Part shown: positions 1 to 6,204 of the stretch, in pieces
Numbering within the stretch: position 1 is the stretch's first letter
How the letters are laid out: the number at the start of each line of letters is the position of its first letter
Source of the DNA: an uncultured Lachnospiraceae bacterium
Lineage (GTDB): Bacteria > Bacillota > Clostridia > Lachnospirales > Lachnospiraceae
Direction of reading: 5' to 3'
Length of the DNA: 9,305 nucleotides
Assembly (NCBI GenBank): GCA_902463835.1
Contig: CABQGZ010000100.1
Location: forward strand, 1 to 9,305
Position numbers and translations under genes: made by a program
The notes under the pieces: model-generated
What the model saw: the letters and a program-made list of their open reading frames with translations, nothing else
Told to the model about the DNA's origin: nothing
The model's database searches: none

Positions 1-60
1 AAGAAGAATTTTAGAAACTATTAAAATTTAACGGATTTCAATCTTTTCGAAAAAAAGACT

Positions 61-88
61 TTGAAAAATGGAAGATATTGTATATAAT
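61..88 (+). promoter_or_regulatory. Sigma-A-type promoter for mreB
   Basis: The -35 box TTGAAA lies at 61-66 and a perfect -10 box TATAAT at 83-88, separated by 16 nt. This predicts a transcription start near 95 and a leader of about 100 nt before the mreB start codon. The region is AT-rich and holds no convincing gene. No obvious riboswitch fold or operator was seen in the leader. The match to consensus is strong, but the start point is inferred. Confidence 0.75.
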
Positions 89-195
89 ACAAGATATATG
101 CATTAAGAAATGTTTCATGTGGCAATCAGCGACTGCAGATATAATTGGACTTCATGGACAGGACATGGAGAACGAAAAACGAAAGGGGATACAAT

Positions 196-1188
196 ATGGT
201 TTCAACAGATATAGGAATCGATTTGGGAACAGCCAGCATTCTGGTATACATCAAAGGGAAAGGCGTGGTGTTAAAGGAACCCTCTGTTGTAGCGTTTGAC
301 CGAGATACCAATAAGATAAAGGCCATCGGTGAAGAGGCGAGACTGATGCTTGGAAGAACGCCGGGCAATATCGTGGCGGTAAGACCGTTGCGTCAGGGCG
401 TGATCTCCGACTACACCGTGACAGAGAAGATGATCAAATATTTCATCCAGAAGGCGTTGGGCAAGAAGAGCTTCCGCAAGCCCCGGATCAGCGTGTGCGT
501 ACCCAGCGGCGCTACCGAGGTGGAGAAGAAGGCTGTGGAGGACGCCACCTACCAGGCAGGCGCCCGTGAGGTTTCGATTATCGAGGAACCCATTGCGGCG
601 GCTATCGGCGCAGGTATCGATATCGGCAAGCCCTGCGGCAATATGATCGTGGACATCGGCGGCGGCACGGCTGACATTGCAGTGATCTCCTTAGGAGGTA
701 CGGTGGTGAGCACTTCCATCAAGATCGCAGGCGATGATTTTGACGAGGCCATCGTGCGCTATATGAGAAAGAAGCATAATCTTCTGATCGGTGAGCGAAC
801 CGCGGAGGATATCAAGATAAAGATTGGAACCTGCTTCCCCCTGGCACAGAATGAGACCATGGACGTCCGGGGAAGGAACCTGGTGACCGGTCTTCCCAAG
901 ACCGTATCCGTATCCTCCGAGGAGACCGAGGAGGCTTTGCGTGAGGCCACCCTCCAGATTGTGGAGGCAGTCCACTCCGTGCTGGAGAAGACTCCGCCCG
1001 AGTTGGCGGCGGACGTAGCAGACCGGGGAATCGTTTTGACAGGCGGCGGCGCGTTGCTGCGTGGTCTGGAAGAACTGATTGAGGACAGAACCGGAATCAA
1101 CACGATGACTGCGGAAGAGCCCATGACCTGCGTAGCCATTGGAACTGGAAAGTACGTGGAATTTTTATCCGGGAAATATGAAGACTAA
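196..1188 (+). CDS. mreB: Rod shape-determining protein MreB (actin-like)
   Basis: This gene encodes a 330-residue bacterial actin of the MreB/Mbl family. These proteins form ATP-dependent filaments under the membrane and position the elongation-specific cell-wall synthesis machinery. The actin-fold signatures are present in order: phosphate-1 loop DLGT at residues 9-12, the region around Glu131 that holds the catalytic glutamate in MreB, phosphate-2 loop DIGGGTAD at 153-160, GERTAEDIK at 199-207, and adenosine motif LTGGGALLRG at 281-290. The length is normal for the family and the gene is intact. The ATG at 196 is preferred because GGGG (185-188) lies 7 nt upstream and the protein then begins just before the phosphate-1 loop. 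An in-frame TTG at 145 would add 17 unlikely residues and lacks a ribosome binding site. No mreC or mreD follows; recD2 begins 15 nt downstream and probably shares the transcript. Whether it is functionally MreB, Mbl or MreBH cannot be decided from this window. Confidence 0.95.
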   Translation: MVSTDIGIDLGTASILVYIKGKGVVLKEPSVVAFDRDTNKIKAIGEEARLMLGRTPGNIVAVRPLRQGVISDYTVTEKMIKYFIQKALGKKSFRKPRISVCVPSGATEVEKKAVEDATYQAGAREVSIIEEPIAAAIGAGIDIGKPCGNMIVDIGGGTADIAVISLGGTVVSTSIKIAGDDFDEAIVRYMRKKHNLLIGERTAEDIKIKIGTCFPLAQNETMDVRGRNLVTGLPKTVSVSSEETEEALREATLQIVEAVHSVLEKTPPELAADVADRGIVLTGGGALLRGLEELIEDRTGINTMTAEEPMTCVAIGTGKYVEFLSGKYED

Positions 1189-1190
1189 TA

Positions 1191-1195
1191 GGGAG
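1191..1195 (+). promoter_or_regulatory. Ribosome binding site that sets the recD2 start
   Basis: GGGAG at 1191-1195 lies 8 nt before the ATG at 1204. An in-frame GTG at 1195 would overlap this Shine-Dalgarno sequence, so the ATG is the better start. The site immediately follows the mreB stop codon (1186-1188). Confidence 0.7.
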
Positions 1196-1203
1196 TGTCC
1201 CAA

Positions 1204-3405
1204 ATGGAAGTACGAGCTGGATTTGTGGAACGCATCATATACCGGAACGAGGATAATGGTTACACGGTTCTCAATCTGGTATGTGAAGAAGATGAGATCA
1301 CATGTGTAGGGATTTTCCATACCATCAGTGAAGGAGAGTCCATCGAGGTGACAGGCGCCCTCACAAGCCATCCATCCTATGGAGAACAATTCAAGGTGGA
1401 GGGCTTTACCATAAAGGCGCCGGAGGACATACTATCCATAGAACGTTATCTGGGGTCAGGAGCAATCAAGGGAGTCGGGGTTGCCCTGGCCTCTCGTATT
1501 GTGCGCAGATTTAAGAAGGATACCTTTCGGATCATCGAGGAGGAGCCGGAGCGGCTGGCGGAGATCAAGGGTATCAGCGAGCGGAAGGCCATGGAGATCG
1601 CGGAGCAGGTGGAGGAAAAAAGGGAGCTGCGGGAGGCCATGATCTTCCTGCAGCAATACGGAATCTCTCTGACTCTGGCTGTAAAAATCTATCATACATA
1701 TGGGCCGGAGATTTACCGCATCATAAAGGAGAACCCCTACCGGCTGGCCGATGACATCCAGGGGGTAGGATTTCGAATCGCAGACGAGATTGCTGCGAAG
1801 GCTGGCATTCATACCGATTCGGATTTTCGGATCCGAAGCGGTATTTTGTATGTGCTTTTTCTGGCGGCAGCGGACGGCCATACCTGCCTGCCCAAAGAGG
1901 AGCTGACACGGCGGGCGGAGGAGCTGCTCCAGGTGGAGGCCTCCCATATTGAAAAGCATTACATGGATCTGACCATGGAGAAGAAGCTGGTGATGAAGGA
2001 GACAGAGGGCCGGATCTTTCTCTATGCTGCAGTCTATTACTATATGGAGCTGAATACAGCTTCCATGCTGAAGGGCCTGGATGTCTCTTATGATGTTCCG
2101 GATCTTGAGATCGAGCAGCGCATTCGAAGCATTGAAAAAAGTACGGGTGTACAGCTGGATCCCCTCCAGGCGGAGGCTGTGAAGGAGGCTGTGAAGAACG
2201 GTCTTCTGGTCATCACCGGAGGCCCCGGAACCGGAAAGACCACCACCATCAATACCATCATCAAATACTTTGAGCTGGAGGGAATGGACATTTTCCTGGC
2301 TGCTCCCACCGGGAGAGCCGCAAAGCGCATGAGCGAGACCACCGGCTATGAGGCGCGGACCATTCACCGCATGCTGGAATTGAACGGCGGTATGGACGGG
2401 GATGCCGGCTTTGAGCGGAACGAGCAGAATCCACTGGCCACCGATGTGATTATTATAGATGAGATGTCCATGGTGGATATATCCCTGATGTGCGCCCTGC
2501 TGAAGGCAGTGGTGGCAGGGACGAGACTGATTCTGGTGGGCGATGTGAATCAGCTGCCCAGCGTAGGGCCGGGAAGCGTGCTGCGGGACATCATTGATTC
2601 CAAGGTATTTCATGTGGTGTGCCTGACCCGGATCTTTCGCCAGGCCAGCCAGAGTGATATCATTGTCAATGCCCATAAGATCAACCGGGGGGAACCGGTG
2701 ATTCTGGACAATAAGAGCATGGATTTCTTCTTCCTGAAACGCTATGAGGCGGACGTCATTATCAGTGTGGTGATTCAGCTGATCAGGCAGAAGCTGCCCA
2801 AATACGTGGATGCGTCGCCCTACGATATCCAGGTGCTGACCCCCATGCGGAAGGGTCTTCTGGGCGTGGAGCGACTGAATACGATCCTGCAGCAGTATCT
2901 GAACCCGCCGGAGCCGGGCAAGGCCGAGAAAGAGTACGGCCAGGGCATCTTCCGGGTGGGCGACAAGGTGATGCAGACAAAAAACAATTATCAGCTGGAG
3001 TGGGAGATAAGAAGCAAATACGGGATTCCTATAGAGAAGGGGCTGGGCATATTCAACGGCGATATGGGTGTCATCAAAAGCATACAGCCATTCTCTGAGA
3101 CCATGACCATAGAATTTGACGAGGGAAGAATGGTGGAATACAGCTTCAAACAGCTGGAGGAGCTGGATCTTGCTTACGCCATCACCATCCACAAGTCCCA
3201 GGGCAGCGAATACCCGGCGGTAGTCATTCCGCTCTTAAACGGCCCCCGGCTTCTGATGAACCGGAATCTGCTGTACACGGCGGTCACCCGGGCCCGCAAA
3301 TGCGTAACCCTGGTGGGGAATGATACCACCTTTCAGGAGATGATCGGCAATGTGAACGAGCAGCGCCGCTATTCGGGCCTGAAGCAGAGGCTGCTGGAAC
3401 AGTAA
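1204..3405 (+). CDS. recD2: RecD2-type SF1 ATP-dependent DNA helicase
   Basis: This is a complete 733-residue RecD2 (YrrC-type) helicase, a 5'-3' superfamily 1B enzyme of bacteria without RecBC, implicated in DNA repair and replication fork maintenance. The first 70 or so residues resemble the N-terminal OB-like domain. Helix-hairpin-helix-like segments follow: GSGAIKGVG near 85-93, ISERKAMEIAEQV near 124-136 and IQGVGFRIADEIA near 185-197. The helicase core shows Walker A GGPGTGKTT at 339-347, motif II DEMSM at 419-423, motif III GDVNQLPSVGPG at 446-457, motif IV RIFRQ at 476-480, motif V HKSQGSEYP at 663-671 and motif VI YTAVTRARK at 691-699. No motif is damaged. It probably forms an operon with mreB, 15 nt upstream. 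The comF gene sometimes found after recD2 is absent; an AT-rich gap and a new promoter follow. Confidence 0.95.
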   Translation: MEVRAGFVERIIYRNEDNGYTVLNLVCEEDEITCVGIFHTISEGESIEVTGALTSHPSYGEQFKVEGFTIKAPEDILSIERYLGSGAIKGVGVALASRIVRRFKKDTFRIIEEEPERLAEIKGISERKAMEIAEQVEEKRELREAMIFLQQYGISLTLAVKIYHTYGPEIYRIIKENPYRLADDIQGVGFRIADEIAAKAGIHTDSDFRIRSGILYVLFLAAADGHTCLPKEELTRRAEELLQVEASHIEKHYMDLTMEKKLVMKETEGRIFLYAAVYYYMELNTASMLKGLDVSYDVPDLEIEQRIRSIEKSTGVQLDPLQAEAVKEAVKNGLLVITGGPGTGKTTTINTIIKYFELEGMDIFLAAPTGRAAKRMSETTGYEARTIHRMLELNGGMDGDAGFERNEQNPLATDVIIIDEMSMVDISLMCALLKAVVAGTRLILVGDVNQLPSVGPGSVLRDIIDSKVFHVVCLTRIFRQASQSDIIVNAHKINRGEPVILDNKSMDFFFLKRYEADVIISVVIQLIRQKLPKYVDASPYDIQVLTPMRKGLLGVERLNTILQQYLNPPEPGKAEKEYGQGIFRVGDKVMQTKNNYQLEWEIRSKYGIPIEKGLGIFNGDMGVIKSIQPFSETMTIEFDEGRMVEYSFKQLEELDLAYAITIHKSQGSEYPAVVIPLLNGPRLLMNRNLLYTAVTRARKCVTLVGNDTTFQEMIGNVNEQRRYSGLKQRLLEQ

Positions 3406-3432
3406 GAAAATATAAATTATGCTGTTTATTTC

Positions 3433-3446
3433 TTTAAATCGTTAAA
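3433..3446 (+). promoter_or_regulatory. AT-rich dyad, possible operator
   Basis: TTTAA (3433-3437) and TTAAA (3442-3446) form a small inverted repeat around ATCG, 7 nt upstream of the -35 box of the TrpR-like operon. A second palindrome, ATTTAAAT at 3490-3497, lies at the predicted transcription start. Either could be a binding site for the downstream HTH protein. In DNA this AT-rich such short palindromes also arise by chance, so confidence is low. Confidence 0.2.
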
Positions 3447-3453
3447 TTTTCTA

Positions 3454-3482
3454 TTTACCAATCAGCAAAAAGATGGTATGAT
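3454..3482 (+). promoter_or_regulatory. Promoter of the TrpR-like/iorAB/paaK operon (extended -10)
   Basis: A -10 box TATGAT at 3477-3482 is preceded by TGG, giving an extended TGn -10 element. A -35-like TTTACC lies at 3454-3459 with the ideal 17-nt spacer. The predicted start near 3489 gives a leader of about 30 nt. The 112-nt gap between recD2 and the next gene is strongly AT-rich, unlike the genes around it, which supports a regulatory role. No strong terminator separates recD2 from this promoter, so read-through is possible. Confidence 0.6.
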
Positions 3483-3517
3483 AGGAAGGATTTAAATTTT
3501 TGAGAGAAGGGATCGCC

Positions 3518-3814
3518 ATGAATAAAAATATTCCCAAAGAGAGCAAGATGGAAATGTACCAGGCCATCCTGCAGTTGAAGGATATTGAGGAATGCCGGAA
3601 CTTTTTTGAAGACATCTGCGCCATGGCAGAGCTGTGTTCCATGGAACAGCGGTTTGAAGTGGCGCGCATGCTGAAGCACGATATGGTCTACGCGGAGATC
3701 AGCCGCAAGACCAATGCCAGCTCGGCCACCATCAGCCGGGTGAAGCGGGCGCTGAGCGGCGGCACCGGATGTCTGGGGAAGATCATTGACAGAATGGAGG
3801 AAAAAGAAATATGA
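3518..3814 (+). CDS. YerC/YecD-family TrpR-related DNA-binding protein
   Basis: This gene encodes a 98-residue all-helical protein resembling the YerC/YecD group of the TrpR superfamily. A helix-turn-helix spans about residues 57-78: VYAEISRKTNASSATISRVK fits helix, turn and recognition helix, with SSATISR as the recognition helix start. The preceding segment (FFEDICAMAELCSMEQRFEVA, roughly 29-49) matches the helical core of the family. The length is typical. The ATG at 3518 is chosen because AAGGG (3507-3511) lies 6 nt upstream; an in-frame TTG at 3500 would overlap the binding site. The stop codon overlaps the iorA start (ATGA, 3811-3814), suggesting translational coupling. Known TrpR binds tryptophan, and a local autoregulator sensing an aromatic amino acid or its derivative would suit the downstream genes, but ligand and target are inferred. 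Many family members have no known function. Confidence 0.85.
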   Translation: MNKNIPKESKMEMYQAILQLKDIEECRNFFEDICAMAELCSMEQRFEVARMLKHDMVYAEISRKTNASSATISRVKRALSGGTGCLGKIIDRMEEKEI

Positions 3815-5538
3815 AACAACTAATGTTAGGCAACAAAGCCTTGGCACGCGGACTGTATGAGGCCGGGTGCAGCGTGGTGTCCAGTTACCCGGGCACACCC
3901 AGCACGGAGGTTACGGAGGCAGCTGCCGAATATGATGAGATGTATTGCGAATGGGCGCCCAATGAGAAGGTTGCCATGGAGGTTGCCTTTGGCGCTTCTT
4001 TGGCTGGAAAACGGAGCTTTTGTGGAATGAAGCACGTGGGCTTGAACGTTGCGGCGGATCCGCTTTTTACCTGCTCCTATACAGGCGTAAATGCCGGAAT
4101 GGTGATCTGTGTGGCAGATGATCCGGGAATGCATTCTTCCCAGAATGAACAGGATTCCCGTCACCATGCCATCGCCGCCAAGGTTCCCATGCTGGAGCCG
4201 GCGGATTCTGCAGAAGCCTACGAGTTTGCCAAGAAGGCATATGAGCTCTCAGAAGAATTTGACACCCCTGTGATCATCAAGATGTGCACCAGGGTGGCAC
4301 ATTCCCAGAGTGTTGTAGAGATCGGGGAGCGCGTGGAGCGTGGAACCATTCCCTATGAGAAAAATATTGCAAAATATGTTATGATGCCTGGAAATGCCAT
4401 CCGCCGTCATCCTGTGGTGGAGGAGCGGACCAGGAAGCTGACCGCGTACGCGGAGGAATGCGACTTCAACCGGGAAGAGATGGGGGACACAAGACTTGGG
4501 ATCATCACCTCCTCCACCAGCTATCAGTACGCCAAGGAAGTGTTTGGAGATAAGGCCAGCATCCTGAAGCTTGGCATGATCAATCCTCTGCCGGTGAAGC
4601 GGATTCTGGAATTCGCGGACAAGGTGGATAAGCTTGTGATCATCGAGGAGCTGGATCCCATCATCGAGAATCACTGCAGACAGCTTGGCCTTGCTGTGAC
4701 CGGCAAGGACGTGCTTCCCATAGAGGGAGAATTCTCCCAGAATCTCATTGCCCAGAAGCTGGGGCTTGATGTGCCGGCGGTAAAATCACTGGATGAAACC
4801 ATGCCGGGAAGACCGCCTGTCATGTGTGCAGGATGCCCTCACCGGGGATTGTTTTACATATTATCCAAAAACAAATGTACCGTTCTCGGAGATATCGGAT
4901 GCTACACCCTGGGAGCTGTGGCACCCTTAAATGCCATGGAGATGACGCTGTGTATGGGAGCCTCCATCAGCGCCATCCACGGATTTAATAAGGCCCTGGG
5001 CCAGGAGAGCGAAGGAAAGACCGTGGCGGTGATCGGAGATTCCACGTTCATGCACTCCGGTATGACCGGCCTTGCCAATATCGCCTACAATCAGAGCAAC
5101 TCCACGGTGATCATTCTGGATAACTCTATCACCGGTATGACAGGCCACCAGCAGAACCCCACCACGGGATATAATATCAAGGGTGATCCGGCGGGCAAGA
5201 TCGATCTGGAGAGTCTGTGCCGTTCCATGGGATTTGGGCGAGTGGCTGTAGTAGATCCTTACGATCTGGCGGAATGCGACCGGGTGCTGAAGGAAGAGCT
5301 GGCGGCGGAGGAACCTTCTGTGATCATCAGCAGACGCCCCTGCGCGCTCTTGAAGTACGTGAAGCACAGCGCGCCTCTCAAGGTGGATCCAGAGAAATGT
5401 ATTGGCTGCAAATCCTGTATGAAGCTTGGATGCCCGGCCATCAGCATAAAGAACAAGAAGGCAGTGATCGATGAAACGTTATGTGTGGGCTGCGGCGTCT
5501 GCCAGCAGCTGTGCAAATTCGATGCGCTGCAGGCATAG
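3811..5538 (+). CDS. iorA: Indolepyruvate:ferredoxin oxidoreductase, alpha subunit
   Basis: This is the large catalytic subunit (575 residues) of the oxygen-sensitive cytosolic enzyme that converts arylpyruvates plus CoA to arylacetyl-CoA and CO2 while reducing ferredoxin. The N-terminal pyrimidine-binding half includes SSYPGTPSTEV (24-34) and Asn51-Glu52, placed like the glutamate that activates the thiamine cofactor. The conserved CAGCPHRG lies at 339-346. The thiamine diphosphate-binding region shows GDIGCYTLG (360-368) and GDS...DN (409-438). The C-terminal ferredoxin domain carries two 4Fe-4S ligand sets: Cys530, 533, 536, 541 and Cys558, 561, 564, 568. The last cysteine is followed by Lys rather than the common Pro. 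The length is near the usual 580-650. GGAGG (3796-3800) lies 10 nt before the ATG, inside the regulator gene. The enzyme needs the beta subunit encoded directly downstream. Substrate preference among indolepyruvate, phenylpyruvate and hydroxyphenylpyruvate cannot be told. Confidence 0.95.
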   Translation: MKQLMLGNKALARGLYEAGCSVVSSYPGTPSTEVTEAAAEYDEMYCEWAPNEKVAMEVAFGASLAGKRSFCGMKHVGLNVAADPLFTCSYTGVNAGMVICVADDPGMHSSQNEQDSRHHAIAAKVPMLEPADSAEAYEFAKKAYELSEEFDTPVIIKMCTRVAHSQSVVEIGERVERGTIPYEKNIAKYVMMPGNAIRRHPVVEERTRKLTAYAEECDFNREEMGDTRLGIITSSTSYQYAKEVFGDKASILKLGMINPLPVKRILEFADKVDKLVIIEELDPIIENHCRQLGLAVTGKDVLPIEGEFSQNLIAQKLGLDVPAVKSLDETMPGRPPVMCAGCPHRGLFYILSKNKCTVLGDIGCYTLGAVAPLNAMEMTLCMGASISAIHGFNKALGQESEGKTVAVIGDSTFMHSGMTGLANIAYNQSNSTVIILDNSITGMTGHQQNPTTGYNIKGDPAGKIDLESLCRSMGFGRVAVVDPYDLAECDRVLKEELAAEEPSVIISRRPCALLKYVKHSAPLKVDPEKCIGCKSCMKLGCPAISIKNKKAVIDETLCVGCGVCQQLCKFDALQA

Positions 5539-5542
5539 GAGG
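5537..5542 (+). promoter_or_regulatory. Ribosome binding site that sets the iorB start
   Basis: A perfect AGGAGG overlaps the iorA stop codon (TAG, 5536-5538) and lies 9 nt before the ATG at 5552. It rules out the longer reading frame that begins inside iorA at 5471, and it suggests that iorA and iorB are translated in a coupled, stoichiometric way. Confidence 0.8.
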
Positions 5543-5551
5543 TACGAAGAA

Positions 5552-6118
5552 ATGACGAAAAATATTATGATTGTCGGCGTAGGCGGACAGGGGTCCCTTC
5601 TTGCCAGCAAACTTCTGGGGCATCTGCTTCTGTCCCAGGGCTACGATGTAAAAGTATCCGAGGTTCACGGCATGAGCCAGCGGGGCGGCAGCGTTGTGAC
5701 CTATGTAAGATTTGGCGAGAAGGTATATTCTCCGGTGATCGATAAGGGCGAGGCAGATTTTATCGTCTCCTTTGAAAAGCTGGAGGCGGCCCGGTATGTG
5801 GAATATCTGAAGGAGGGCGGAAGGATCGTTGTAAACACACAGGAGATCGATCCCATGCCTGTGATCATAGGGGCAGCCCAGTATCCGGAGGATCTCATCG
5901 GTAAGATGGAGCAGCTTGGTATTGCGGTAGATGCCATGGACTGCCTTACCCTGGCATCCCAGGCGGGTTCTGCCAAGGCCGTCAATCTTGTGCTGATGGG
6001 GCGCCTGTCCAGATATTTTGATATTCCGGAAGAAAAGTGGCAGGATGCCATCCGGGAGTGTGTGCCGGAGAAGTTTGTGGAGCTGAACCTGAAGGCTTTT
6101 GCGCTGGGGAGAGGATAA
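5552..6118 (+). CDS. iorB: Indolepyruvate:ferredoxin oxidoreductase, beta subunit
   Basis: This is the 188-residue small subunit that pairs with IorA, corresponding to the gamma domain of pyruvate:ferredoxin oxidoreductases. The N-terminal glycine-rich loop GVGGQGS lies at residues 9-15, followed by the family signature SEVHGMSQRGGSVVTYVRFG at 36-55, which lies in the CoA/catalytic domain. The C-terminal part has ASQAGSAKAVNLVLMG at 135-150, usual in the family. The length of about 190 is normal and nothing is missing. The reading frame extends upstream into iorA, but those 27 residues (rich in Ser, Arg and Cys) do not resemble the family, and the AGGAGG at 5537 fixes the start at 5552. The gene lies 13 nt after iorA. 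Its stop at 6116-6118 is followed by an 86-nt gap before the ligase gene. Confidence 0.95.
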   Translation: MTKNIMIVGVGGQGSLLASKLLGHLLLSQGYDVKVSEVHGMSQRGGSVVTYVRFGEKVYSPVIDKGEADFIVSFEKLEAARYVEYLKEGGRIVVNTQEIDPMPVIIGAAQYPEDLIGKMEQLGIAVDAMDCLTLASQAGSAKAVNLVLMGRLSRYFDIPEEKWQDAIRECVPEKFVELNLKAFALGRG

Positions 6119-6130
6119 AGTATGATATCT

Positions 6131-6166
6131 GCTGAGTCATAATGACCGTAGCAAGGATGACTGAGC
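6131..6166 (+). repeat. Hairpin in the iorB-paaK gap
   Basis: GCTGAGTCAT (6131-6140) can pair with ATGACTGAGC (6157-6166) over 10 positions with one G-G mismatch, around a 16-nt loop. No T-run follows, so it is unlikely to be an intrinsic terminator. An intercistronic mRNA-processing or stability element is possible. The rest of the 86-nt gap is rich in ATGA and TGAT words and ends with the ligase ribosome binding site, GGAGG at 6191-6195. Confidence 0.4.
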
Positions 6167-6204
6167 CGGAATGATGATAAGTTATATGACGGAGGATGTA
6201 GAGA

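Noticed and set aside
42..58. Small inverted repeat TCTTTT...AAAAGA upstream of the mreB promoter
   Set aside because: Six nearly all-A-T pairs in an AT-rich leader are likely by chance, and no upstream gene is visible that it could terminate.
78..299. A 73-codon + strand frame before and into mreB
   Set aside because: Its start lies upstream of the -10 box of the mreB promoter, so the main transcript would lack it. It overlaps mreB in another frame and has no ribosome binding site.
1456..3192. A 578-codon open frame on the - strand opposite recD2
   Set aside because: recD2 has every helicase motif on the + strand. The antisense frame is rich in His, Leu and Gln, as expected from mirror codons of a GC-rich gene, and shows no recognisable domain.
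3404..3434. Possible terminator hairpin after recD2
   Set aside because: The arms (AAGAAA and TAAA against TTTA and TTTCTT) contain almost only A-T pairs with a bulge, and no clear T-run follows; too weak to call an intrinsic terminator.
3500..3517. Upstream TTG start for the TrpR-like gene
   Set aside because: The Shine-Dalgarno sequence AAGGG lies inside this six-codon extension and is correctly spaced for the ATG at 3518.
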